The notes below the pieces were generated by a model. It did not search any database and was not told the origin of the DNA. It saw only the letters and a list, made by a program, of their open reading frames with translations. DNA of 64,000 nucleotides from Vibrio maritimus (GTDB lineage: Bacteria > Pseudomonadota > Gammaproteobacteria > Enterobacterales > Vibrionaceae). Positions 30,541 through 40,858 of the stretch are shown one piece after another; the first letter of the stretch is position 1, and the number at the start of each line of letters is the position of its first letter. The stretch is taken from the NCBI GenBank assembly GCA_003263775.1, contig JYJJ01000051.1, forward strand, positions 248,001 to 312,000, given 5' to 3'. The position numbers were made by a program, and so were the translations under genes.

Positions 30541-31866
30541 ATGTCTTTATATAATCCAGTAGTTTGGCAAGATGGTATGTTCATGAAGCCGCAACACTTT
30601 CAACAGCTTGAACGATCGCAAGGTAAGCTGTCGAGCATGTTGAGTTCTTACACGGCCACATACCATTGGGGGATCCGTAAACTAGAGGTAAACAGTCAAC
30701 TTTTGGCTTTGGGTAAAATTGGTATTACTCGTGCTGAAGGGATTTTGCAGGATAGAACCCCCTTTGAATTACCTTTGCTTGCAGAGCTGCCGGATGTCAA
30801 AGAAGTGGATCCTGTTATCGCTGATAAAGTGGTATACCTTTGCTGTCCACTACCGTCTGAACGCTTTGAACTGTTTGGTAAGCGCGAAGATGGCGCAAGA
30901 TTAAGTATCGAATCTCAGGAAGCTTCAGACTCTTGCTATGACTCAGAAGACCTAACTAATATCGCAGTAGGAAAGCTAAATTTTTGTTTGATGTATGATC
31001 ATGAAGACCGAAGCTCCTATACATCGATTCCGATTCTGAAAATCTCTGAAGTGAAACCTGATGGCAGTGTCATCCTTGATGATAATTTTGTGCCAACTTG
31101 TATTGATATCCAAGCTTCAACAGTTTTAAAGAAATTTGTAGCCGAGTTCGCCTCTATGCTCAAGCACAGAGCTGAAACCATTGTTCAGCGATTGGGCGTG
31201 GTAGATCAACAAGGTGTTTCGACGGTTTCGGACTTTATGCTGTTGCAGGCTCTCAATCGTTATGAGCCGTTGTTTTGGCATATTTCTAGTATGGAAGGGT
31301 TTCACCCTGAAGAGCTATATCGAACCTTATTACAAGCAGAAGGCGAACTAGCAACACTTTGCAGTGCGTCCAGACGTCCGTTAGAGTTTACTAAATATAA
31401 TCACGGCGATTTAACGAGCTGTTTGTCTAAGATCTTGGAGACCACGAAACTTACATTAAGTGTGATGTCTGATCAGCGAGCGATACCACTGGCGCTTAAT
31501 GACCAAAACTACGGAATTCGAACAGCAGCGATTCCGGATAGCAAAATTGTTGACACTACAACGTTTATCCTTGCGGTCAAAGCTGACGTACCATTGGATG
31601 TTCTTCATACCCAGTTTGTTTCGCAAACCAAAATTGGGTCCATTGACAATATTCGTGATCTCATCAACCTACAGCTTCCGGGGATTGAGATTAAACCGAT
31701 GCCAGTGGTGCCGAGAGCGCTACCATATCATGCCGGTTACACTTACTTCGAACTTGATAGTTCATGTGAAGAATGGGCAGCGCTAAAGAATGCCGCGGCA
31801 ATAGCACTTCATGTTGCAGGTGAGTTTGCGAATCTATCGCTACAGCTTTGGGCAGTGCGTCTATGA
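30541..31866 (+). CDS. tssK: T6SS baseplate protein TssK
   Basis: Trimeric connector between baseplate and membrane complex, 441 residues. The start is typical (VVWQDGMFMKPQHFQQLER), as are YHWGIRKLEVN and a C-terminal YHAGYTYFELD followed by LWAVRL. GGGGATAG precedes the ATG. The stop overlaps the tssL start in an ATGA, showing translational coupling. Confidence 0.97.
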   Translation: MSLYNPVVWQDGMFMKPQHFQQLERSQGKLSSMLSSYTATYHWGIRKLEVNSQLLALGKIGITRAEGILQDRTPFELPLLAELPDVKEVDPVIADKVVYLCCPLPSERFELFGKREDGARLSIESQEASDSCYDSEDLTNIAVGKLNFCLMYDHEDRSSYTSIPILKISEVKPDGSVILDDNFVPTCIDIQASTVLKKFVAEFASMLKHRAETIVQRLGVVDQQGVSTVSDFMLLQALNRYEPLFWHISSMEGFHPEELYRTLLQAEGELATLCSASRRPLEFTKYNHGDLTSCLSKILETTKLTLSVMSDQRAIPLALNDQNYGIRTAAIPDSKIVDTTTFILAVKADVPLDVLHTQFVSQTKIGSIDNIRDLINLQLPGIEIKPMPVVPRALPYHAGYTYFELDSSCEEWAALKNAAAIALHVAGEFANLSLQLWAVRL

Positions 31867-32654
31867 GTTATAACGATACTGACGTCACCGTTGTTCTGTT
31901 TCAACCTGAGCCGGGTAAACCAATGGAGGTCATGCCCGCGCCGGATTTATCACGAAACATAGCGGTTCATGACTTAAACATTGCCAGCATAGGGGTGAAT
32001 CCGCTGGTGGATCAGTTTTCGTGGTTGATTGCTAGCCTGTCTTGCATGTCATCTATTCCTTGGCTTGATGATCCTATGCCTTTTCGAGAGCAAGTGGCTC
32101 GCGAAATCCGTAAAGGAGAACGAAAGCTCAATGAAATGGAGTTAGACAGAGCATCGATACTCGTTATTCGTTACTGTTTGTGCGCAGCTATCGATGAAGC
32201 GGTATGCCGCCAGGAGTGGGGCGCCAATAGCAACTGGAGTCAAAACAGTTTGCTCTCAGAGTTCCATAATGAAACGTCTGGTGGTGACAAGTTTTTTATC
32301 ATTCTAGAGAGATTGAAAGCGGACCCGCGAAAGTATCGTCGAGTTATTGAGTTCCTTTACCTACTGTTACAGCTGGGGTTCAAAGGTAAGTATGGCCGAG
32401 AAGAGCGAGGTGGAGAAAAGTTATCTGAGGTGTCTAATACGGTCTATCGTCTTATAAGAGATGAGCGACTAAGTGAGCAAGAGAACATCTCTTTGGTTAA
32501 CTTAAAGACTAAATATGTAAAGAGTCCACTAAAACGAGTTATCCCACCGAAGTTAACCATAGGAGTGAGCTTAACCGTGTTTGCTGCTATGTACGTCGCA
32601 ACGTACTTCCTAATCGACGTCAAATTTCAGCAACTGCTTAATCTTTATCAATGA
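31863..32654 (+). CDS. tssL: T6SS inner-membrane protein TssL (DotU type)
   Basis: A DotU-family cytoplasmic helical domain (NPLVDQFSWLIASLSCMSS, ILVIRYCLCAAIDEAVC, FFIILERLKADPRKYRRVIEFLYLLL, LGFKGKYG) is followed by one C-terminal membrane anchor (LTIGVSLTVFAAMYVATYFLI). The ATG at 31863 overlaps the tssK stop and starts MSYNDTDVTVVLFQPEP. The frame also opens at 31848 inside tssK, which is less likely. There is no peptidoglycan-binding extension. The protein would span the inner membrane with TssM. Confidence 0.95.
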   Translation: MSYNDTDVTVVLFQPEPGKPMEVMPAPDLSRNIAVHDLNIASIGVNPLVDQFSWLIASLSCMSSIPWLDDPMPFREQVAREIRKGERKLNEMELDRASILVIRYCLCAAIDEAVCRQEWGANSNWSQNSLLSEFHNETSGGDKFFIILERLKADPRKYRRVIEFLYLLLQLGFKGKYGREERGGEKLSEVSNTVYRLIRDERLSEQENISLVNLKTKYVKSPLKRVIPPKLTIGVSLTVFAAMYVATYFLIDVKFQQLLNLYQ

Positions 32655-32727
32655 TCTGACTCGTCATCTACGAACACTCTAAGGCTATTGTTTACACCTA
32701 CCAGTGGTGCCGTTCATTTATTAGAAA

Positions 32728-32755
32728 ACTGCAGGTTATCGCCTGCGGTTTTTTT
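32728..32755 (+). terminator. Terminator after tssL
   Basis: ACTGCAGG (32728-32735) pairs with CCTGCGGT (32742-32749, one G-U pair), followed by a run of T. It ends the tagH-tssJKL transcript 74 bases after the tssL stop. Confidence 0.85.
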
Positions 32756-33042
32756 GTATAAGGCCATAACATTTAACTAGTAAGAATGTCTAGTGCTTAT
32801 TTCAGAATAAGATTGATGCTAGTTCAAATAATTTGTATTGGCTCATGTTGCTAGGTGAAAGCCATTAATTGATAGTTTTAATAATTATATTTTGGGAATG
32901 AATTGTCGTAGTGAGGGTTATTTTATTGGTTGAATTGAGAATTTATAAACTGTATTATCAGTCGACCAAATCGTTATTCTAAGCCTTATCAGCTTAATTA
33001 TCACCGCAGCCAGATTTTAGAAGTTGGTTGTGGAGAATACCC
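32756..33042. other. AT-rich region upstream of the effector-like module
   Basis: Very AT-rich and without a plausible coding frame. It should hold the promoter for the three-gene module, which is separated from the T6SS core by the tssL terminator. I cannot assign a -10/-35 pair with confidence. Confidence 0.4.
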
Positions 33043-34800
33043 ATGCATTTTACTTGCAAACTCATATCTAGCTCTAAGCTAACAGCGAAAGAGCTGCCAT
33101 ACGTTCTCACTCCTGATGAGTGTATAGGACGTTTTTCGCGAGCGCGAAACACAGACGAATTACTCAAGAATCTACCTAACGTATTGGCGCAGCAGTTCTC
33201 GCCATCAGCTAAAAAAAGCGTCACGTCCACCGTTGGTGCCATAAAACGCGAGCTGGTTAATGGTCGCTGGATTGGCGTTTCTCTAACGCCTCGCCGCACG
33301 CCGTTAGCCGACACTCAACTTGCTGCTTACCCAAAACTTAAAGCCACATTGGATTTGTTGTCGTCTGGCTCTAAAAAAGTATATAAAGCAGGATATCAAC
33401 AGGTTACCGATGATGTGGTATTGCCTAAAAGCTACAACTATGCGTCAGGGGAGCCCACGCCGGAGAACAAAATTGTTGTTGAGTTTGCCGGTCAGTGGTC
33501 GAGTAATGCGGCAAGGCTGATGCTCGGTAAAACAGAAGCACAAGCTGAAAAGCTCACGATTAGCAAACCTGACAACGCCAATTCGCACCGAAGTTTAGCG
33601 ATTTTTAAAGAGCTGGAAGCAGAAAGTAAAAGCTTGTACATCCATATTCCATGTGCCGCTCCACATCCTCCAATTCAGCTCAAACTAGCGGACGACGTGC
33701 AGCCCACTGATAAAGAGACGCAAATGGATGAGTGGGAGAATGTACTTGTACCCGTTATTCCATTGTTTAATGGCCGCGATAATGCTGATGTTAGTGCCGA
33801 GAGTATTCCGAGTGGATATGTTTACATTGTTTGGAATAACGAGGTTTGGAGAGAGTTAGAAGTTGACGCTCGCGGTTATTTTTCTGATATAGATATCACT
33901 AGTGAATGTGGTAACCATAAGGTCAAGCGACATGTGGATATATTTATTTCAGAACCAGATACAGGGTGTGTCTATTCCGATGAGCCTTTTCAATTATGGC
34001 AAAATGGTGAGCTTGTGAGTGAAGGCGCATTAAATACGTCTGGAGAAGCGAGAATTTTTAATCTAGTCGAGCAGCAAGTTGATGTGGTGATTCCTGGTGC
34101 CGAGCCGCCGGAGACATACACTTTTGAAACTCAGTTGAGCCCGTTTGATGCCTCGCAAGGCTCGCAGCGGCAAGCAGTAGGTCGGCCGTTACCACATATT
34201 TGGTTGCCATATAAAATTCTAGGCGAGCCTCAAACTTTGTTTATCACCCATAGCGCACGCCAACTCAGCGAAGGCGAGCTATCTCAGTTAGCTGTGGAAC
34301 CAGAGAGGTGGGCAACGGAGCTGGTTGAATTAGCGCACTACAGCAGTGACAAAGAATTTCAGCAAAATAGTGGCGTGGTAAGGGCGTTAAACACCTTGCC
34401 AAGTGATGCCGATGTTCGACCAAAGGACTACGCCCTGCTGCAAAGTCAACTGAGCCGAAATATAGCCACCGTACATTTGACCAAACCGATTGAACTGGTG
34501 TTTGAGTACCCAGGATATCGAGTACTCGACGAATCGGATGACTACTTTGAACTACAGCATAGTGATGGCGATTGGACTCAGCGCCTTTATTTACGTGAAT
34601 GTCCAAAATCTGAGTCGGGTTCAAGGCTTATTCGCTTTTCGGGTTGGCCGCAAGAGGTCGAAAAGGTCAATCTTATCCGAGGCTATCTGGGGCATAGCCG
34701 CCATAAGCGCGATAACCAGACTGTTATCTTGAGCGACAACTCGCTAGATGACTTACTGGCATACCAAGCCAGCGCGGACTCTGGTACTACGTCTAACTAA
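33043..34800 (+). CDS. MIX-like protein, candidate T6SS effector or carrier
   Basis: A 585-residue soluble protein without signal peptide. The frame opens at a TTG (33028), but the ATG at 33043 has GGAGA seven bases upstream. At about residues 255-272 it has IPSGYVYIV then NNEVWRELEVDARGYF, and near 383 LPHIWLPYKILGE. This resembles the MIX marker of Vibrio T6SS effectors (consensus hydrophobic-R-x-G-h-h-Y-h-h, followed by a W-R-E-L-like strand), though proline replaces the expected arginine. No toxin domain is recognised in the remaining 200 residues. It heads a module behind tssL, where related clusters carry effectors. The MIX assignment is from motif memory and needs a profile search. Confidence 0.5.
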   Translation: MHFTCKLISSSKLTAKELPYVLTPDECIGRFSRARNTDELLKNLPNVLAQQFSPSAKKSVTSTVGAIKRELVNGRWIGVSLTPRRTPLADTQLAAYPKLKATLDLLSSGSKKVYKAGYQQVTDDVVLPKSYNYASGEPTPENKIVVEFAGQWSSNAARLMLGKTEAQAEKLTISKPDNANSHRSLAIFKELEAESKSLYIHIPCAAPHPPIQLKLADDVQPTDKETQMDEWENVLVPVIPLFNGRDNADVSAESIPSGYVYIVWNNEVWRELEVDARGYFSDIDITSECGNHKVKRHVDIFISEPDTGCVYSDEPFQLWQNGELVSEGALNTSGEARIFNLVEQQVDVVIPGAEPPETYTFETQLSPFDASQGSQRQAVGRPLPHIWLPYKILGEPQTLFITHSARQLSEGELSQLAVEPERWATELVELAHYSSDKEFQQNSGVVRALNTLPSDADVRPKDYALLQSQLSRNIATVHLTKPIELVFEYPGYRVLDESDDYFELQHSDGDWTQRLYLRECPKSESGSRLIRFSGWPQEVEKVNLIRGYLGHSRHKRDNQTVILSDNSLDDLLAYQASADSGTTSN

Positions 34801-34862
34801 TTATCGAACAATAATCGTCGCAAATGTAATTTGCGGCGGATGAAAATAACAAGAGAAAACCA

Positions 34863-36005
34863 ATGAAATTACGATTCACATTACCTTTGATAGTGGTGGC
34901 TTTACTATCCGGATGTAATAACGAAGCCGAGCAGCAGAGCGTGGAAACGCCGCAGCCAAAAGTGTCAAAACCACTCACGGTGGAGGAGAAAATCGCCGCC
35001 AAAAATGCCCAAGAGTGGGAGGATGGCCGTGTTTATATCACAGAAAATAACTTTGTCACTTATGACAAAGACAACGGTAAGCCGAGCTATCACATATACA
35101 AAGCCAAAGAGTGGCAGCGTGAAGATTTGGATAATGAAGAGGCTTATGACTTACCTCGGTTAGTGTTTTATTGGGATAACGGTCGTACTGTCTCTGAGGA
35201 CTTTTATGACCAGCGTCAGAAAGTTTGGAGTATCAAGACTGACGGTACTGATTTGCGTCTAGTCGCCGATGAATTTGTAGGGATGGTTCGTCTTATTCGA
35301 ATGTCTCCAAATAATCGTTATCTTGCTCTAGCGTATTCGACTGATGAGGGAATTTTTAAGGTCATTAAAGACCTCAAGACGGGTGAATATACAGAATTGG
35401 GACGTTCGCGCGGTTATCCAGAGTTTCTTTGGGCTGAAGACAGCAGTTATCTTTACTATGTCGATAAGTTTCAAGATTGGAAATACACATTGAAGACAGA
35501 AGAAAAACAACAGGTTGAAACGAAATTCAATGAACACTCAGTTATTTATGAGAGTAGGCGATATATCGTGAACAGCTATGGCGTTGCCGTTTATGACGAA
35601 GTAAGAGATGAGCTGTTATTTAGTGTTGGTATTGAACCGGGTAAGGAAAACCTAGAACATTCTAAGTTTTACGAAAAGGGTATTAGCCCAACAGGAAGAT
35701 ATGCTTGGGGTAAGAGTATGAAGCGGCGTTTCCTTATAGATACGCATACGCGAACGTTCCAATCTGAAGAAATAGATAAGTATGAGTTAGGTAAGTTTAG
35801 TGATCTCTCAATCATCAGTGTTAAAGGTAATTATGCCCGCAGAGAAGCAGCTGCCACTGGTGTTTTGTTTACGCTTAATGAAAATCAACAGATAGAAAGT
35901 TATATCTCTTGGGATCAGGTAGGTACAGGACGCTTAGCAGACGGATCTTCACTTTATAATGCATTTGCCAATGACGGTGGCTTTGTCAAAGGAGTGACAA
36001 AATGA
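34863..36005 (+). CDS. Beta-propeller lipoprotein, possible immunity protein
   Basis: Lipoprotein signal peptide with lipobox LLSGC, lipidated Cys18; 380 residues. The mature part has repeated propeller-blade patterns (QKVWSIKTDGTDLRLVADE, MSPNNRYLALAYSTDEG, EFLWAEDSSYLYYVDK, GISPTGRYAWGKSM), similar to TolB/WD-type domains. It sits 62 bases after the MIX-like gene and overlaps the next gene by four bases (ATGA), so it is co-translated with the 1575-residue protein. Periplasmic lipoproteins coded beside T6SS effectors are often immunity proteins. That role is inferred from position only. Confidence 0.65.
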   Translation: MKLRFTLPLIVVALLSGCNNEAEQQSVETPQPKVSKPLTVEEKIAAKNAQEWEDGRVYITENNFVTYDKDNGKPSYHIYKAKEWQREDLDNEEAYDLPRLVFYWDNGRTVSEDFYDQRQKVWSIKTDGTDLRLVADEFVGMVRLIRMSPNNRYLALAYSTDEGIFKVIKDLKTGEYTELGRSRGYPEFLWAEDSSYLYYVDKFQDWKYTLKTEEKQQVETKFNEHSVIYESRRYIVNSYGVAVYDEVRDELLFSVGIEPGKENLEHSKFYEKGISPTGRYAWGKSMKRRFLIDTHTRTFQSEEIDKYELGKFSDLSIISVKGNYARREAAATGVLFTLNENQQIESYISWDQVGTGRLADGSSLYNAFANDGGFVKGVTK

Positions 36006-39000
36006 GTTTACTAAATTTGACGGAAAAAATACCACTGCATAACAGATACTACTTGTTTGGCGTGTATTATGAACCTGAAGTTGATGTTAACTCTGGTGAG
36101 GTCATCTATCCGGTATGGCATGAGGAGCTGCGCCTAGACAAAACGAGCCTAACTAACCTTAAGCCGTTATCGAAAGTACCACTATTGAATGTTACTGATG
36201 GTGAAAACCCGCAGTTATGGGCAACGGATGCTAATTTTAAGCTTTGTAAGCTTGCTAATGGCACTGTCGACTCAGAAAATGGAGCGGAGGTATTAAAACC
36301 TGAATCTACGATTCACTTGCTGGGACGAGACCACCCTATCAAGGTTGATGACCGCTATACGTTTCGGTTCCCACCTCTACACTTATTGCTTCATTGGCAG
36401 ACCTCGATCCTAAGGGCTTGTATGAAAAGTTGAAAGAACTTGGCAGTGAACTGGATGATGCGCAGCGTGAAACTCAACTTACTTTGACGCAGGTTTCATT
36501 AAATCAGTTAGCGCCAAAGTACATAGCAGGCGTAGATGGTAAGCGAACTGCTGACCAGCAAGCATACAACGATTGGTTTGATGAGGTAACAGCCGCTGGA
36601 CAGCCATTGAAAGGTTTTGTATTACCTGTAGTTTCAAGCTGTGCAGTTGTTTTTTCTGATGAGGGGTATCAAGGTGCGGAGGTTACTCTATTAAAGTTCG
36701 ACACTAACGGAACTGATGGTAAGTATTTACAAATGGGACCGCCAGTGAAAGTTCGTGTACCTGATGAAGCTGGGTCGAATATCAGTACGCAATATCCTTG
36801 TGCTTTGTTCCATATTGACCCTGCAAAATTTGATGAGGGCTTATACAGTATTTTGGTTCACTTCGATTCGGCGCAAATGCAAGTAATTCCCGATTTTATA
36901 AAGTCTGCTCAGATCGAATCAAAATCAAAAGGCCCTGACACCATCTACAAATACGAACTCCGCGAACACATCACCTTCTCATCCCATACCCCTCTGGGTA
37001 AGTTCGCTATTGTCAGTGGTGACATGATCTCCCTAGAAGAGTCATTGATGTACCAGTACCCGCAGTACTTCGGCAATATGAAGCACTACTTACATGGAAC
37101 CGCGCAAGGGGAGGCGGCTACCACGCCAGCGTCAAGAAGTCTCACTTTGCTCAAGAACATTCGTGATGTTTCTGCGCAGCTAGGGGCAGGTTTGATGAGC
37201 GGTAGCTTACAAGAAACCCTGGATAGTGATGGCCGACAAGCGGTATTTAACAACGTCTCCAAACTGTATTGGGATGCGGTGAAATCGGACATGCCTGAGG
37301 CAATGCACGCCGCTGGAGAACTGTACTACGGTATTTACAGCACCAAAGAAGCGCTGCAAGCGGTTAAAAATCTCCAAAACCCAACCCTTGCCAAAGTAGG
37401 CTTTAGTCACCTGTTCCGTGCCAAAATATTCGACAAGTCCAAAGCGTTGAGCACTACACTTTCAACGGCTCTGGAGGCCCACATGGGCAATCGCCGTATC
37501 GTGGCGGGGCGAGTGGCGGATGCTTGGTTTAGTCAAGGCGCGTCAGTAGGTTTTGGCGCAATTGGCACTGTGGTGTCGGGAATCGCTCTTAAAAATACAG
37601 CCCAAGCTTACATGAAGAGTGAAAAGGACACCGAGAAAAAGGAAACCAGAACCCACGAAGTTGCAGAGGACTACTTAGCACAAATCCCAGTGTGGAAAAC
37701 CAATGCCCAATATCAGCCTGAAATGCTGGACAAAGCGCTGCAAAAAGCAAGAGAGGCATCGGGCGGGGAGATCTCGGCCAACTTTGTTAACGACGCTCGC
37801 GGTGGCGGTATTCGCATTGTTTATGACTTCAATGCGACAGAGATTGAGTTAAAGCAAAATCAACATGTCCTTGAAGAGTTGACGGCGACGCTGGATGACC
37901 TGCTTAAAACGGAATCAAACTTGGTGGTGGAAATTGAAGCCACGCTTGCCAAGTGGATACCGAAGAAAAAAACATGCAAGTAGCGGAAGAGCGAGCCAAA
38001 AGAGCGAAGGAAATACTGACTTCGAAATCAACCCTCTTTGAAGACCGGATAAAAATTTCTGTGTTTGGTGAATCGAAGCCGCTTTACGTCCCTAAAAAGG
38101 GAGAAAAAGTCGATCGACACAACCCAAACCTGAGGCAAAACCGTCGAGTAGAAATTCGTATCTATCTTCAGTCCCTCAGTGTCATTTTTAATGCCAGTCG
38201 TTTTGGCTCAAAAGCGATGGAACGTTCGCGTTTGGCTCTGGAAAAAGCAATGAGCAAAGAGGACAAGCTTGAAGCGGAACTTCGCAAGGCAGTGTTCGAA
38301 AGTGTCGTCGATGTTGCTTCTTACATTCCTGTGATTGCCCCTTATGCAAGAGGGTATTTGCTGGCCAAAGAGTCGACGAAAGCACTCACCTCAGCAGTCA
38401 AACTCATTGACCATGCGTTACTCGACTCCTACTTAGGTGATCTTGAGAAAATGCAGGATGTTAAGCGAGAGCTTGAGCGGCTTTCTAACATCCATATCGA
38501 ACTTCTGAATAAGTTACGCAAAACCAACACCGCGCTAGAAATTGAGGTGGACGCGTACCAAGAGCTAACACAACACTTAGAGAGTGAGGAGGCGAGACAA
38601 GAGCTACTTAAACGCTATGAGCTTCGTGCGTTGGCGATGAATGGTTTGATTTTGCTTTTGGCTGATCTTGGCATGGAGGCGCGTAAGAACTCACACCCAT
38701 TGAGCTATTATGTGAAGCGCTACAAGGTTAAGGGCTATATTGAGAGTTACGTACTTAACGATGATTGGTCAGTTAAAACAATCAAAGGGAGCACGCTCGC
38801 AGCCAACTGGAAGAACCGTTGTTTGCAGGAATACTATGACGAACGTATAAATAAGATGCCTAAGGGAGCGCAATATTGGCCTACGCCAACTACCAGCGGT
38901 TCAACTCATGGTTATTATTCAAAAACAATGTCTGAAAATTTTAAAGCCTCTGGCGCCTTTAATCGAGTTTTCCCCGTTCAGACCATGTTGTTTGATCACC

Positions 39001-40727
39001 CAGATGAGACCATGTTCGATAACTTTACCCAGTACTTTAACCCACAGAGTCAGGAACTGGATAAAAACGCCATAGGTTTTTGTCGGATCTTAGTTCAGTC
39101 TGCACGTTATCATGAGTCTGACAATCCATCATGGAAGACCTATGACGAGTGGATTAAAACATCAGACAGTGGTCGTCTTGGTCCGTTTGATAAAGTCAAA
39201 GTCCAATTGGTTCTGAATAAAGCGCATAAGTATGCCCAGCCTGTGACGATTGGTTACGATCGTATCGATGGAAGAAATATTCAAGGCCCTGCCTTTTCCG
39301 ATTGGATGCTTCCCATGAAGCTTGATGCCTTTGAAGCCGACCCAAGTGGTGACCTAAAGGCGTTTTATGCAAAGCAAGGTGCAGAGACGCTGATCGCTAT
39401 CGAACACTGTCCCGCTTATCGGTTTGGCGATGTGATGATCGATGGTTTAAAACCGATCACCTCAGAGGCAAGACTCGCTTATCACAGCGTGATTGCATCC
39501 GTTGCCAAGATAAGCCCTGAAATAGCAAGCAGTGGCGATCCGTATTTTACAGAGACCGACTCGTTTAAACGGTACGTACTAGGCGGGGGCTTTAGCGATA
39601 TGAAGTATTGCTTAGTCGTACGTAACGAGGGCGGTGACAGCCGTTTCAACCTTCCATTGAGCTACCAGATGGGCGAAGACTTTTCCGATGCGAAAGATGA
39701 ACTCGCGATAGGTGGCTTCTATACCGAAGCGAGATCGGTGTTGCTCGATACCTATATGGGTGAACAGGCGCTGCTGCTGAGAGAGAAAGACCTATTAGTA
39801 GAAAGCTTTACCTTGGTGACAGACAAGGCTGATCAGAACTCCATTCCTTTGCTTCATGGGATCAAAGAGCAAGTCTATGCGTTTGAGATCAAGTCTGCTG
39901 GTCGACACTTTTTTGAGGAAGACGGTATTTTTTCTGATCCTCCTGTGTTGTGGCGTCACGGATTCTCATGGGGGAATAAAGGTAAACAAGACCCTGCCAG
40001 TGTTTATATGATGGTATTGGGAGAGAATCATGAACGAGCGCTGTATGAGTCGCTGAACATGAAGTGGGATAGCGTGAGTATGGCTATGCAGATGCAATTG
40101 GACAGCTCAGGCAAAGACCCTGCTTTGAGTCCAAAGTACCATACAGAGATGTACCACGTTGGTGAGTTTACTTACGAAAATGAGCAGTGGCAGTTAAATC
40201 GAACTCAATCGAGCAAGTTCCAAAGGGAACTTAGCCAAATGAAGGCTTTTACAGAAGAAGCGGCGGCAAAGCTTAAGCGTGACAATGATCTGGAAAAAGA
40301 CAAGTCGTATACCGTGTATTGCATGAAGTTTGATCTTGAGTATGTCGCGCCAACAGGTGTGACTGTGAAAGGTCTGCGACCTTTTGGCCCCGTTATCACT
40401 AACAAAGGCAATGTAGCACTCTCAATTTGTCATCTTGAGCAGGTGGGACTGGTGGGAGGTGAAGACTACAAGAATGGCCTCAACCGAGCGGTTTACCTCT
40501 CGTCGCTACGAGAAAGCAGTTACTTAGCGAACAACTATTTCTCCGATGCTCCTTGGGTTGTGGAGAAGGAATCGATTGAACCTAAAGTAGACAAATCGAC
40601 AGCTGAAATATGGAAGCAGTACGATGAAGAGGCGCGCAAAAAGTGGATAAAAGATTGGATAGAAAAGCAATCGACAAGTGCATTTCCGCCGAGGCCACTT
40701 GAGTACTCATTAGATAATCCAGACTAG
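36002..40727 (+). CDS. 1575-residue protein with OmpA-like domain, candidate T6SS effector; two frame breaks
   Basis: Three frames join into one protein if one base is restored near 36375 (giving RFPTSTLIASLADLDPKG) and one A near 37952 (giving ATLAKVDTEEKNMQ). The first break would otherwise stop at 36433 and the second at 37983. About residues 600-720 form an OmpA-like domain: IRIVYDFNATEIELKQNQ, LVVEIEATLAKVDTEEKNMQ, AEERAKRAKEIL, FGESKPL and NLRQNRRVEIRI. A hydrophobic stretch (VGFGAIGTVVSGIAL) lies near residue 520 and a helical, partly coiled region near 780-870. The last 700 residues match nothing I know. There is no signal peptide, which suits T6SS delivery. Position and partner lipoprotein suggest an effector; function is unproven. 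Confidence 0.6.
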
Positions 40728-40750
40728 TGTTGATGTATTTGCCAGTTTGA

Positions 40751-40802
40751 GAAGTGGCGAGCTTCATTTAACAACAAAAGGTTGAATGAGCTGGGCCACT
40801 TC
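40751..40802. terminator. Long hairpin closing the effector-like module
   Basis: GAAGTGGC (40751-40758) pairs with GCCACTTC (40795-40802), and AGCTTCATT with AATGAGCT one bulge further in, around a 16-base loop. It sits between convergent genes. It lacks a strong T run on either strand, so termination is likely but not certain. Confidence 0.5.
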
Positions 40803-40858
40803 AGTTATTGAAGAGTACAATTTGAGCGTTGGGTTAGATATTTAGATTGATATCGCAG

